A DNA stretch of 64,000 nt from Nocardioides houyundeii (GCF_002865585.1 NZ_CP025581.1:2976001-3040000), one strand, 5' to 3'; counted from the first letter of the stretch, positions 43,594 to 52,748 are shown. A program made the numbers and translations. The notes: generated by a model from the sequence alone, not told the origin.

Positions 43594-46311
43594 TCACCAG
43601 CGGTTGTGCACGTCCTCGGCCCAACCCACCACGTCCGCGACGCGGACCCACTCGCCGGCATCGTCGCGGACCCGGCCGGACCAGTGGCCGAAGCACTGGT
43701 GCGTCTTGGAGGCGAAGACCTTCACGTCGGTGACCGACTCCTTGAGGTGGAACGGCGTGAACGTCAGGTCCACCCGGTCGCCCATGACGGTCCACGGCGC
43801 CAGCCAGTCGTCGCGGTCATAGGTCCAGACCAGCTCCTCGCTGATCTTGGAGAGACGACCGTCCACGAGCAAGGAGTTCTCCACCGACCCGGTGCCGTCG
43901 GTCCACTGCCCACCGACCTGGATGCCGATCACCCGCCCGTCGACGCGACCGGACCCGGCACCCCAGTTCCACCGGATGTCGTAGGGCCAGCGTCCCCGGC
44001 CGTGGTCCAGCGTCGCCCAGGACTCCCCCTCGGGCACGACCGCCTCCACCCCGTCCACCCAGACCGAGCCGGTGGCGGGCCGGGCGACGTCCTTGACGGT
44101 GTACTGGAAGAGCCGGTCGGTCCACGGCACCACCACCCCCAGGCACTCGTGCCCCTCGGGCCGGTGCGCCACCACGTCGATCCGCACCCGCTCCCCCTGC
44201 GCGCGCAGTCGGGTGCCGCCTGCGACCTCCTCGATGTCGATGCGCACGGCCTTGGTGCGCGACCTCGCGGGCCCGTCCCCCAGGGTCCCCGGCAGGGTGG
44301 CGCTCCGGCCGAGCACCCCGATGGCGTCGTGCGCGATCGCCTCACCGGTGGCGCGGTCCAGCAGCCAGATGCCGTGCACGGCGGCGTAGTCGATGTCGGA
44401 GACCACCAGCGCGACCACGTGCGTGGGAGTGGTGACGGCCCAGTACTCCCAGCGCTTGTTGCGTCCCCGTCCGAGCCGTCCGCGGCCGATGCCGTCGGTG
44501 GAGATCACCGGTGTGCGGGTCCAGCCCACGGCGGCGGGGTTCAGCCGGCCGTCCGGCAGCGTCAAGGACACCGCCTCGGTGATCTCCCGCTCTCTCACCG
44601 CACCGCCGGTGAACCGCTGGCGCAGCGAGTCGTTGGAGGCGCGCACCGCGTCGGCGTCCACCTTGAGCTCGCGTCGGTCGTAGGTCATGAGTCCGTTCGT
44701 CTCCTCTTCCACGTCGGTGAGCTGGGTGTAGACGAAGGCGGCCAGGCCGTCCCGCACCGCCGGCCCGACCTGGAGGTCCTGCAACCGCAGGAACGCGGCC
44801 TGGAAGGCAGCCCGGTCGGCGTACTTGCGGTAGCCGAACTCGGCGTCGCTCCAGGTGTGGCCCGGCACGCGGTGGGAGTAGCCGCCGTACTCCGAGAGCA
44901 CGGCGGCGCGCGGGTCGGCCCGATCGGCCCGCGAGAGCCGGTAGCGGCGGAAGTAGACGTGGCGGCTGACCATGTCGCCCGCACCCTGGTCGTGCCAGCC
45001 GCTGGCGTGGTCGACGAGCCGGGTGGGGTCCAGCTCCTTGAGCCAAGCGGCGGCCTCGGCGGCGTCGAACTGGCCCCAGCCCTCGTTGAACGGCACCCAG
45101 GCGGCGATGCTCGGCACCGACTGGAGCAGGTGCACGGTCGCCTCGAGCTCGTCGACGAACTCCGCGCGACCTTCGTCGTCCTGACGGCCGAACAGGGCGT
45201 GCCGGTGGTCCGAGAGCTTCACCGGGGCCAGCACCGGGGTGGTGACCACGGCATGCCGATAGCTGCGCCCGCCGTTGACCATGTCCTGCCACACCAGCAT
45301 GCCGAGGCGGTCGCAGTGGTGGTACCAACGCAGCGGCTCGATCTTGATGTGCTTGCGCAGCATCGTGAAGCCGAGCTCCTTGGCGGTGCGGATGTCGTGG
45401 ACCATGGCCTCGTCGGTCGGGGCGGTGTAGAGACCGTCGGGCCAGTAGCCCTGGTCGAGGAGCCCGGCGTGCAGGTAGGGCTCGCCGTTGAGCAGCAGCC
45501 GCGTGTGCCCGTGCCGGTCCGGGCCGATCCCGAACGAGCGCATGCCCACATAGCTGGTGACCTCGTCCTCGTCCAGGGTCACCGAGACGTCGTACAGGAA
45601 GGGGTCCTCCGGCGACCAGGTGCGGACCTCGGCGCCGAGCCACACGCGGGTCGGGACGCCGACCGGCACCTCCTCGCTCACCACGCCGATGGTCACCCGC
45701 GCGACCTCCGGCGCGTCGGCACCGGGGACGACCGTCACCTCCACCTCGCCCGCGTCCAGGTGGGGGGTCAGCACGAGCTGCTCGACCCACTGCCGCGGGA
45801 CGGACTCCAGCCACACCGTCTGCCAGATCCCGGACTGCCCGGAGTACCAGATGCCGCCCGGATCGAGCTTCTGCTTGCCGCGGCTGCGGAACGAGGTGTC
45901 GGTGACGTCACGCACCCGCACCACGAGCTCGAAGCCGGGTCCGGTGAGAGCGTCGGTGACGTCGAGGGCGAACGGCAGGTAGCCGCCGCGGTGGCCGCCC
46001 ACGGGCGCCCCGTCGACCCAGACCTCGCAGTCCTGGTCGACCGCGCCGAAGTGCAGCAGCACCCGGTCGCGGACGAAGCCGTCGGGCAACGTGACCGTAC
46101 GCCGGTACCAGAGCGCCTCGTCCGGCTGCAGGGTCCGCCCCACCCCGGACAGGGGCGCCTCGGGTGAGAACGGGACCAGGATCGGGCCGTCCCAGACCTG
46201 GGGGTGCGCCCAGTCGCCGGCGTCGGTGAACGCGTGCTCCCAGGTGCCGTTGAGGTTGAGGTAGGAGCCGCGGACCAGCTGGGGTCGCGGGTACTCGGTC
46301 AGCACGCTCAT
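43594..46311 (-). CDS. glycoside hydrolase family 2 enzyme fused to DUF2804
   Basis: A 905-residue protein. Residues 1-about 565 are a GH2 beta-galactosidase/glucuronidase-like enzyme: jelly-roll domain (LNLNGTWEHAF, VLLHFGAVDQDCEVWVDG), the acid/base Glu in VPFNEGWGQFD, and the nucleophile region LSEYGGYSH. Residues about 572-905 are a complete DUF2804 module (LPDGRLNPAAVGWTRTPV, RNKRWEYWAVTTPTHV, VSDIDYAAVHGIWL). A GTG at 44598 opens the DUF2804 part, as if it was once a separate gene. The ATG 46311 overlaps the MFS stop (ATGA), so importer and hydrolase are co-translated. No signal peptide: intracellular glycoside breakdown. Confidence 0.87.
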   Translation of the reverse strand: MSVLTEYPRPQLVRGSYLNLNGTWEHAFTDAGDWAHPQVWDGPILVPFSPEAPLSGVGRTLQPDEALWYRRTVTLPDGFVRDRVLLHFGAVDQDCEVWVDGAPVGGHRGGYLPFALDVTDALTGPGFELVVRVRDVTDTSFRSRGKQKLDPGGIWYSGQSGIWQTVWLESVPRQWVEQLVLTPHLDAGEVEVTVVPGADAPEVARVTIGVVSEEVPVGVPTRVWLGAEVRTWSPEDPFLYDVSVTLDEDEVTSYVGMRSFGIGPDRHGHTRLLLNGEPYLHAGLLDQGYWPDGLYTAPTDEAMVHDIRTAKELGFTMLRKHIKIEPLRWYHHCDRLGMLVWQDMVNGGRSYRHAVVTTPVLAPVKLSDHRHALFGRQDDEGRAEFVDELEATVHLLQSVPSIAAWVPFNEGWGQFDAAEAAAWLKELDPTRLVDHASGWHDQGAGDMVSRHVYFRRYRLSRADRADPRAAVLSEYGGYSHRVPGHTWSDAEFGYRKYADRAAFQAAFLRLQDLQVGPAVRDGLAAFVYTQLTDVEEETNGLMTYDRRELKVDADAVRASNDSLRQRFTGGAVREREITEAVSLTLPDGRLNPAAVGWTRTPVISTDGIGRGRLGRGRNKRWEYWAVTTPTHVVALVVSDIDYAAVHGIWLLDRATGEAIAHDAIGVLGRSATLPGTLGDGPARSRTKAVRIDIEEVAGGTRLRAQGERVRIDVVAHRPEGHECLGVVVPWTDRLFQYTVKDVARPATGSVWVDGVEAVVPEGESWATLDHGRGRWPYDIRWNWGAGSGRVDGRVIGIQVGGQWTDGTGSVENSLLVDGRLSKISEELVWTYDRDDWLAPWTVMGDRVDLTFTPFHLKESVTDVKVFASKTHQCFGHWSGRVRDDAGEWVRVADVVGWAEDVHNRW

Positions 46312-47576
46312 GCTGCCGCCTGCTCCAGCAGGGGGTCCTCGACGCGGTCGAGCAGTCGCAGCGGGATCACCACCAGCATCACCACTGCCAGGGCCGCCAC
46401 GAAGATCCACGGCGTCGGCACCTGCTTGACCACACCGAGCTCCACGAAGCTCTCGTCGGCACCGACGATCACGGCGGCTCCCAGGAAGGGTCCGACGACC
46501 ATCGGGACGAGGATCGCGAAGACCATGCGCAGACCCTGCACCTGGCCGGCCCGGTCGGGCGGGGTGAGGTTGCGGACGGTGGCCGAGATGGCGGCGACGC
46601 CCAGCATGAAGCCAGACATCAGCACGATGCCGGCACCGATCACCGGCAGCATGCCGCGAGCGAAGAAGAAGGCGACCAGCCCGACGGCGTACACCCCGAC
46701 GACCGGAAGGATCGCCCGCGCGGCACCCACCCGGTCCAGCACCCGACCCCCCGCGACGCTGACCGCAGCCGCTCCCAGCAGCACCGAGGCGAGCACGATC
46801 GCGTAGCCGTCGATGTCGAGGTAACGCTGGACGTAGATGATGAGGAACGGCAGGAAGACCTGGGTGCTGGTGCCCAGGACCGCCCACGCGGCGAGCGCCA
46901 GGTAGAGCCGGGGATTCGACCGCGCCGTGGACGGCCGAAGTCCGTGCAGCACCGACGAGAGGTAGGTGCCCGCGGGTCGGGGCTGCCGCGTCTCGGTCAG
47001 TCCGAACCACGCGACCACGCCGACCAACGCGGTCACCCCGCCCACGATCGCGAAGAAGAGCTGCCAGTGTCCGCCGCGGGTCAGCGGGTCCAGGGCACCG
47101 AAGACGATGAGCATCGCGAGCAGCGGCAGGGTGGCGAGCACGCCGTCCACCCGTCCCCGGTTGCCGACGTCGGTGGAGTCGGTGACCCAGGCGTTGAAGG
47201 CCGCGTCGTTGGCGGTCGCCCCGAGGGCGCTCATCAGGCAGTCGAGCAGGATGATCACGGTCACAGCCACGGTGACCGCCTCGGCGCCGACGAGGCCGAA
47301 AGCGGCGGTGCAGGCTCCCCACAGCACGTAGCCGACGGCGATGAGCTCCCGGCGCCGCCCCGCCCGGTCCGAGGCGGCGCCCGCGAGCAGGGTGGCAGTC
47401 GTCGCGGCGAGCGCGCTGCTGGCGACCAGGGTGGCGAGCACCGTCGGGGAGTCGGTGATGGTCTCGTAGACGAACACGTTGAGGTACATGTTCTCGACCG
47501 TCCAGGCCAGCTGTCCGGTCAGCCCGAGGATCACGACCCAGCTCCAGAGGCGGCGGTCGACGACGGGCCCAGGCAT
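46308..47576 (-). CDS. MFS transporter
   Basis: A 422-residue 12-helix major facilitator. Loop motifs LAGAASDRAGRRRELIAVG (between helices 2 and 3) and AGGRVLDRVGAARAI (between helices 8 and 9) are the repeated MFS signature, with LVGVVAWFGLTETR after helix 6. It is the first gene of an operon with the GH2-DUF2804 enzyme, so it probably imports the glycoside that enzyme cleaves. ATG 47576 lies seven bases after TAGGGT. Confidence 0.85.
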   Translation of the reverse strand: MPGPVVDRRLWSWVVILGLTGQLAWTVENMYLNVFVYETITDSPTVLATLVASSALAATTATLLAGAASDRAGRRRELIAVGYVLWGACTAAFGLVGAEAVTVAVTVIILLDCLMSALGATANDAAFNAWVTDSTDVGNRGRVDGVLATLPLLAMLIVFGALDPLTRGGHWQLFFAIVGGVTALVGVVAWFGLTETRQPRPAGTYLSSVLHGLRPSTARSNPRLYLALAAWAVLGTSTQVFLPFLIIYVQRYLDIDGYAIVLASVLLGAAAVSVAGGRVLDRVGAARAILPVVGVYAVGLVAFFFARGMLPVIGAGIVLMSGFMLGVAAISATVRNLTPPDRAGQVQGLRMVFAILVPMVVGPFLGAAVIVGADESFVELGVVKQVPTPWIFVAALAVVMLVVIPLRLLDRVEDPLLEQAAA

Positions 47577-47583
47577 GCGCCGG

Positions 47584-47589
47584 ACCCTA
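47584..47589 (-). promoter_or_regulatory. -10 hexamer of the MFS-GH2 operon, overlapping an upstream stop codon
   Basis: TAGGGT on the minus strand. Its TAG is the stop codon of the DUF222/HNH gene (47587-47589). Seven bases to ATG 47576. Confidence 0.5.
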
Positions 47590-49014
47590 CCGGTAGACCC
47601 CGAGGTCGATCTCAGCGTTGCTGAGGTAGACCTCCACGCCGGGCGGGGCGCCCAGCATCAGCTCGGCCTCCTCCATCGACAACCGGCGACTCCCGCGCTC
47701 GTCGACCAGCACGCAGGTCCCGAAGGGGGTCTGCCACAACGCGCGGCCGCGTCCGCACGAGCGATAGCGGAAGCCTCCGTGGGTCTTCCAGCGGTGGTGG
47801 GTGCGGCGCAGCGGGCTGGCGTTGTGAGGACCGGTCTGGCCGGGTGGACCCGCCGGGTCGTAGGGCTCCACGTGGTCGAAGTCCACACGGTCGCGGGTGG
47901 CGGTCCTGGGAGAGAAGGGGAATACGTCACCGCCTGACAGCAACCAGGCGATGTCCTTGGAGCTCTCCGGGTGCTCGTACTGGTCGACCCGGGGGCGGAG
48001 CGCGGTGTCGAGCACCGGGGTCAGTCGCACGTCGGCGTGCCCGAGGAGCTCCCGCAGCGCCTGCACCAGCGCCGGCCCCAGCCCCTCGATCCGAGCCAGG
48101 CCCGCCTGGCGGAGCAGCGAGGTGTCAGTGACGTGGACGAAGACCTGTCCTCGACCGCGCAGCGCGGCCAGCTGACGGGTGGACATCGTGGCCAACCGCT
48201 CGACCGTGCGCAGCAGGTGGTCGGGCGCCCAAGCCGGACGGGTCTCCTCGGGCTGCCCGGGATCCGGGACGTGGTGGTCGAGGAGCAGCTTCAGCAGCTC
48301 GGCGGGACGTGCCAGCCAGCCGAAGGCCTCGGCACGCAGCTCGTCCCGGTTGCCTTCCTCCCGCTGTGCGTCCGCCAGCACGTCGGCCACCCGGTCGAGC
48401 AGGGCGTCGACCCAGGCCGCGTCGCCGGCGTTCACCCGGGCGATGACGTGGCGGAACCCGAACTCGTCCACCTTGCCGAGGGCGACGTACCGTCGTCGGC
48501 GCTCGATCTCCCTACGCATGGCGAACGCCTCTGGATCCGCCTCGACGGTCTTCGCCCGCGCGATCTCCAGCACGGTCGACGGGGAGTGCCCCGCGATCGC
48601 GCGCGCGACTGAGGCGTCCACGATGCCGACGGTCTCGACCGGGACCGAGCGGGAGAGCACCGCCACCTTCCGCGCCACCCAGGGCTCGCAGGAGCCCGAG
48701 ACCACGACCGCCCAGGTGCGTGGGAGCCGGTGCTGGAGGTCGAGGGTGTCGGCCATGAGAGCCCTCGTGGTGGCCACGTGCGAGTCCCGAGAGATGGCCA
48801 GGTCGGGCAACGCGAACTCCCGCACGGGGGGAGTCCCGTCACCCCCGGGACGGATCATCGGGTCATCGTCGTCGCAGGGATGACCGTGCAGCACGGCCCA
48901 CTGCGCGGCCAGCTGCATCTCCGCGACCTCCGCGAGCCGTCTCGCTCGAAGGGTGCGCGAGGCGGTCTCGAGGAGCGCCGTCGAAGACAGCTCGTCGATC
49001 TCCGTCAGGACCAT
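47587..49014 (-). CDS. DUF222/HNH endonuclease (13E12-repeat family), SOS-controlled
   Basis: A 475-residue protein. The N-terminal two-thirds is DUF222 (LRARRLAEVAEMQLAAQWA, LPRTWAVVVSGSCEPWVARK, RRYVALGKVDEFGFRHVIAR). The C-terminus holds an HNH nuclease motif: RDRVDFDHVEPYDP then HNASPLRRTHHRWKT. This is the multi-copy 13E12 family of actinobacteria; members in Mycobacterium tuberculosis are DNA-damage induced and carry LexA boxes. The same is seen here: a perfect LexA box at 49030-49045 and a TAGGAT -10 seven bases before ATG 49014. Its biological role is unknown; a mobile or damage-response nuclease is likely. Confidence 0.9.
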   Translation of the reverse strand: MVLTEIDELSSTALLETASRTLRARRLAEVAEMQLAAQWAVLHGHPCDDDDPMIRPGGDGTPPVREFALPDLAISRDSHVATTRALMADTLDLQHRLPRTWAVVVSGSCEPWVARKVAVLSRSVPVETVGIVDASVARAIAGHSPSTVLEIARAKTVEADPEAFAMRREIERRRRYVALGKVDEFGFRHVIARVNAGDAAWVDALLDRVADVLADAQREEGNRDELRAEAFGWLARPAELLKLLLDHHVPDPGQPEETRPAWAPDHLLRTVERLATMSTRQLAALRGRGQVFVHVTDTSLLRQAGLARIEGLGPALVQALRELLGHADVRLTPVLDTALRPRVDQYEHPESSKDIAWLLSGGDVFPFSPRTATRDRVDFDHVEPYDPAGPPGQTGPHNASPLRRTHHRWKTHGGFRYRSCGRGRALWQTPFGTCVLVDERGSRRLSMEEAELMLGAPPGVEVYLSNAEIDLGVYR

Positions 49015-49021
49015 GGTTCCG

Positions 49022-49027
49022 ATCCTA
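49022..49027 (-). promoter_or_regulatory. -10 hexamer of the DUF222/HNH gene
   Basis: TAGGAT on the minus strand, two bases after the LexA box and seven bases before ATG 49014. Confidence 0.55.
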
Positions 49028-49029
49028 GA

Positions 49030-49045
49030 TCGAACACCTGTTCGA
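49030..49045 (-). promoter_or_regulatory. SOS (LexA) box upstream of the DUF222/HNH gene
   Basis: TCGAAC-ACCT-GTTCGA (plus-strand reading) is a perfect match to TCGAAC-N4-GTTCGA. It sits directly upstream of the -10, the same geometry as at alkB. Confidence 0.88.
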
Positions 49046-49053
49046 ATGAATAC

Positions 49054-49440
49054 CTAACCTGAAGGATCCTCCGCCGAGGGAAACCGTCGGCCCATCTCGG
49101 CGCTGATCACCACGTGACGCTCCAGGAAGGCCCGCTCGTCCAGCCGCTTGCGCCGCAGCCAGGCGGTCACCTCGTCGTTGCACTTGCTCGCGTTGCACGA
49201 CCCGCACGCCGGCGCGATGTTGGCCAACGTGTAGCGACCCCCGCGCGAGATCGGCAGGACGCAGTCGCGCTGCAACGGCCGGTCCGCCGCGCCGCAGTAG
49301 GCGCAACCACCCCAGGCGGCCTGGAGCGCGCTCCACTGCTCCGCGGTCAGGTCGTGCTCGACCTTGGCCATGCGACGCTTGCGGCGGCGGGCCACGGTCG
49401 CCTTGCGGCTGCGGTTGAGGGGCACGGCGCGCGGGCTCAC
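49054..49440 (-). CDS. small HNH endonuclease
   Basis: A 128-residue protein. A very basic N-terminus (KATVARRRKRRMAK) precedes an HNH domain: CAYCGAADRPLQRD (first Cys pair), LPISRGGRYTLANIAPAC (His position replaced within a DCVLPISRGG core) and CGSCNASKCNDEV (second Cys pair). Four Cys suggest a zinc-ribbon HNH fold. GTG 49440 overlaps the permease stop (GTGA), so it is co-translated with the ABC exporter genes; ATG 49371 would drop the basic leader. The first catalytic His is not obvious in the usual position, so nuclease activity is uncertain. Confidence 0.78.
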   Translation of the reverse strand: MSPRAVPLNRSRKATVARRRKRRMAKVEHDLTAEQWSALQAAWGGCAYCGAADRPLQRDCVLPISRGGRYTLANIAPACGSCNASKCNDEVTAWLRRKRLDERAFLERHVVISAEMGRRFPSAEDPSG

Positions 49441-50600
49441 ATCGCCCGAGCCAGGCTACGGCGCAGCGACAACGCACCGAGGCCGAGCAGAAGCAGGGCC
49501 ATCCCGGCGAGCACGCCGAGCTGGGGCAGCACGTCGAGCAGACCGCCCCCACGGCGCTGGATCTCGGCGAAGGCCTCGTAGGCCCAGGCGTGCGGGGTCA
49601 CGTGCGAGACGGTCCGGATGGTGTCGGGGAAGAGCTCGAGCGGCAGCATCGAGCCGCCCAGGGCGGCCAGCACCAGGCCCAGCCCGATGCCCAGGGCCGC
49701 AGCGGCGCCCTCGTTCTCCAGCAGCGTGCCGAGGAGGATCGCCGCCCCGGAGGCGACGAGGGCGAACAGCGCGACGACCACCAGGGAGAGCCACAGACTC
49801 CCCCAGCTCACTCCGAACAGCACCGACGTGGCCAGCATCAAGTAGCCGCCCTGGAAGAACCCCAGCGCCCAGCGGCCCAGGGTCTGACCGGCGATCACCT
49901 GGGTGGTGGAGACAGGCCCTGCCAGCATCCGCGCGACCACACCGAGTCGCCGGGCCTTGATCAGCGTGGCAGAGCCCGAGAGGGTGGCGAGGAAGACGAA
50001 GAGCAGCAGCTGTCCCGAGGCACCGAGGTCGAACTGCCCCAGCCCGTCGAACTCCTCGCTGAGCTCGTCAATGTCGGTGACCTCCAGGACGGGCGCACTG
50101 GTTTCCTGCCGCGCCTGCGCCAGGGCCGCCTCGGCTCGGCCCGCCGGTACGCCGTACGCCTCCAGCGCGGCGACCTGACCGTTCGCGGCCTGCAGGGCGG
50201 CGACCGCCGTGCGGACCTGCTGCTCCACGACCTGCGCGTTCGGAGACGACGCCCGCACCATGGTGAGTCGCACCTCGTCCCCGGACGCGTACGCCGCGTC
50301 GGCCTCGTCGTCCACGCGCAGCGCGACGTCCAGCCGACCACGGGCCAGCTGCTCGAGGGCCGCGTCCCACTCGGGGTCGCTGACCTCGATGTCCTCGGAC
50401 TCCAGCCCGGTGACCAGACCTGCGGTCAGGGCGCTGTCGCTGCCGCTGACCGCGACCCGGCCGGTGGTGGCCCCCTCGCCGAACTGGGCACCGATCATCA
50501 GCACCAGCAGCAGCGGGAAGATGAAGACGAAGAAGATGTTGGAGCGGTCCCGGACGAAGAGCCGCAGCTCCACCCCGGCGACGGTGAGCGCGTTCCTCAT
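49437..50600 (-). CDS. ABC-2 type transporter permease (second)
   Basis: A 387-residue permease. An N-terminal helix (about 20-40, SNIFFVFIFPLLLVLMI) is followed by an extracytoplasmic domain (45-185) and five C-terminal helices with ATLSGSATLIKARRLGVVAR and MLPLELFPDTIRTVSHVTP, the YhgE/ABC-2 exporter pattern. ATG 50600 would overlap the stop of the first permease once that gene's apparent frameshift is corrected (ATGA). Together with the upstream permease and ATPase it forms a heteromeric export system. The substrate is unknown; drugs or lipids are common for this class. Confidence 0.88.
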   Translation of the reverse strand: MRNALTVAGVELRLFVRDRSNIFFVFIFPLLLVLMIGAQFGEGATTGRVAVSGSDSALTAGLVTGLESEDIEVSDPEWDAALEQLARGRLDVALRVDDEADAAYASGDEVRLTMVRASSPNAQVVEQQVRTAVAALQAANGQVAALEAYGVPAGRAEAALAQARQETSAPVLEVTDIDELSEEFDGLGQFDLGASGQLLLFVFLATLSGSATLIKARRLGVVARMLAGPVSTTQVIAGQTLGRWALGFFQGGYLMLATSVLFGVSWGSLWLSLVVVALFALVASGAAILLGTLLENEGAAAALGIGLGLVLAALGGSMLPLELFPDTIRTVSHVTPHAWAYEAFAEIQRRGGGLLDVLPQLGVLAGMALLLLGLGALSLRRSLARAM

Positions 50601-51771
50601 GACAGCGCCCCCGGTCGGGCACCAGCCGGGACAGCAGCATCATCACGGCCGCGAATCCCAGCATGATCAGCACGGGCGTGCCGATGTCGCCCAGCCCGCC
50701 GCCGCCAGCGGTGATCCCCAGGCCCCGGAGCAGGGCGGCGACGGGGTTGAGGTCGAGCACCGGTGCGAACGCGCCGGTGGCGCTGACCGGGAAGAACGCG
50801 CCCCCGCCCACGCCGAGGACCACCGCGACGATGGAGGTGGCGATGCTCGCCTGCTCACTGGTGCGCGCCACGCGCACGATCAGGAACATCACCGAGGTGG
50901 CGGCCGCCGAGACGCAGACCACCAGGGCGCCCACTGCCAGTGGCGAGCCGAAGCTGGCGTCGAAGAGGAACCCGCCGACGGCCAGCAGCACGGCGCTGGC
51001 GACCACCCCGAGGGTGAGGCTGACGAGCGCCTTCGAGGCCACTATCCGCCACGCCGGCATCGGCATGGAGCGCAGGCGGCGCAGCGTCCCGGTCTCCCGC
51101 TCCAGCAGCAGGCTGGTCACTCCGAAGCTGACGGTGAACATCAGGAACAGGCCGGTCTGCCCAGCCACGAGCGCGGCTCCGGAGTCGAGCTGCTCGTCCG
51201 ACGCCTCGCCCTCGGCCAGGGTGTACGCCGGCCCGCTCGAGGAAGCCTGCTCGGCCAGCTTGCCCAGCTGATCCTCGGAGATCCCCTCGACAAGTCCGGC
51301 CCGGGCGGCGACAGCGCCGTGAGCGAACCGGTCGAGCACCCCGTCGACGACCGAGAGCACGATGTCCGACTCGATCCCGGCCTCGTCGCCCCGGACCGCG
51401 TCGACGGTGACGGGCTCTCCGGACTGCGCGGCCTGGCCGAAGCCGTCGGGGACGATCAGCGACATCGCGGCGTCACCGTCCTCCACCTGCTGACGCCCCG
51501 TCGCGGCGTCGACCTCGTGGACGGTGACGTCGAGTCCGCCCTGGCCGTCCAGGTCTCGGACCACGCGCGCGATGACTTGGGCGAGATCGTCGTCGGCCGG
51601 GGCGGAGACCGCCACGGTGATCGGCTTGAGCTCGATGTCGTCGGTGTTGCCGAAGACCAGGTTGAACACGAACATCAGCGCCAGCGGCACCACGAACGCG
51701 AAGATGAGGACCGACCTGTCGCGCACACGCTGGCGCAGGTCGGAGAGGGTGAGGGTCAGCAGCTGGCGCAC
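50597..51771 (-). CDS. ABC-2 type transporter permease (first), frameshifted at the 3' end
   Basis: About 391 residues when corrected. It has an N-terminal helix (VLIFAFVVPLALMFVFNLVF), an extracytoplasmic domain, and C-terminal helices with SLLLERETGTLRRLRSMPMP, as in ABC-2 permeases. After MMLLSRLVPDRG the frame as read runs on through the next gene out of phase. Adding one base to the C5 run at 50608-50612 (plus strand) gives an ending ...GALS and a TGA at 50599-50597 that overlaps the next ATG. The start is GTG 51771, 14 bases after the ATPase stop. Confidence 0.85.
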
Positions 51772-51785
51772 GGTCGTTCCGAGCC

Positions 51786-52742
51786 CTAGTCCCTCAGGGC
51801 CTTGCCCGTGAGGTGCAGGAAGACCGACTCCAGGTCCGGACGCGAGACCTCCACGTCGGAGAGCTTGACGCCCAGGTCGGCTGCGGTGCTGACCACGTCG
51901 GCAACCAGCGCGGCGGCGTCGCGCACGGCGAGGGTTGCCGAGTGCCGGTCGGCGTCGACCCGCTCCACTCCCGGGATGGCACGAAGCTTCTCCGCGGCTG
52001 CGCCGACATCGCCGCTGCCGCCGATCCTGATCGTGTCGACCCCTCCGGTGAGGCGGATCAGCTCGTCCCTGGTGCCCTCGGCCTGAAGCACACCCGAGTC
52101 GATGATGCCGATCCGGTCACAGAGGCGCTCGGCCTCCTCCATGTAGTGCGTGGTGTAGAGCACCGCCATGCCTTCGACGGCCAGCGCCTCGACGGACTCC
52201 AGGATCGCGTTGCGCGACTGCGGGTCCACGCCCACGGTGGGCTCGTCGAGGATCAGCAGGGTCGGCTGGTGCAGCAGCCCGATGCCGATGTTGAGCCGGC
52301 GCTTCATGCCGCCGGAGTACTCCTTGCTCAGGTCCTTGGCGCGGTCGGTGAGGCCGATCAGCTCCAGCACCTCGGCCACCCGGGAGGTCAGGCGCGCGCC
52401 GCCCAGACCCTGGAGCCGTCCGAACAGCAGGAGGTTCTCGCGCGCGGACAGCTCGGGATAGATCGCCAGGTCCTGCGGCACCAGCCCGAGGTGCTTCTTG
52501 GGCTCGATGGCACGGGGCGTCATCTGTCGTCCCGCGACGGTGACCGTCCCCGAGTCCGCCGCGATAAGCCCCGCCACCATGGAGATGGTGGTGGTCTTGC
52601 CCGCGCCGTTGGGGCCGAGCAAGCCGTAGGTCTCACCTGGGGCGATGCGGAACGAGACGCCGTCGACCGCGGTCAGCTCGCCGAAGCGGCGGACCAACGA
52701 CTCGACGACGAGCACGTCGGCCGGCGCGGGGTTCTGGCTCAC
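51786..52742 (-). CDS. ABC transporter ATP-binding protein (DrrA-like)
   Basis: A 318-residue ATPase driving the two following ABC-2 permeases. Walker A is GPNGAGKTTTISM, the signature is YSGGMKRRLNIGIGL, Walker B is LLILDEPTVGVD, and the H-loop is LYTTHYMEEAE. A C-terminal extension (about 215-318) is typical of DrrA/NatA-type exporter ATPases. GTG 52742 follows TACAGT (52754-52749) by six bases, so the operon mRNA is probably leaderless. Confidence 0.93.
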   Translation of the reverse strand: MSQNPAPADVLVVESLVRRFGELTAVDGVSFRIAPGETYGLLGPNGAGKTTTISMVAGLIAADSGTVTVAGRQMTPRAIEPKKHLGLVPQDLAIYPELSARENLLLFGRLQGLGGARLTSRVAEVLELIGLTDRAKDLSKEYSGGMKRRLNIGIGLLHQPTLLILDEPTVGVDPQSRNAILESVEALAVEGMAVLYTTHYMEEAERLCDRIGIIDSGVLQAEGTRDELIRLTGGVDTIRIGGSGDVGAAAEKLRAIPGVERVDADRHSATLAVRDAAALVADVVSTAADLGVKLSDVEVSRPDLESVFLHLTGKALRD

Positions 52743-52748
52743 GCGCCG

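Noticed and set aside
46312..47322. Apparent N-terminal extension of the GH2 gene through the MFS gene
   Set aside because: It is just an open frame antiphase to the MFS gene. The GH2 start MSVLTEYP at 46311 overlaps the MFS stop as ATGA and begins the known fold.
49049..49059. ACCTAACCT resembling half of a DtxR/IdeR iron box
   Set aside because: Only one half-site, lying at the stop codon of the small HNH gene, with no iron gene downstream.
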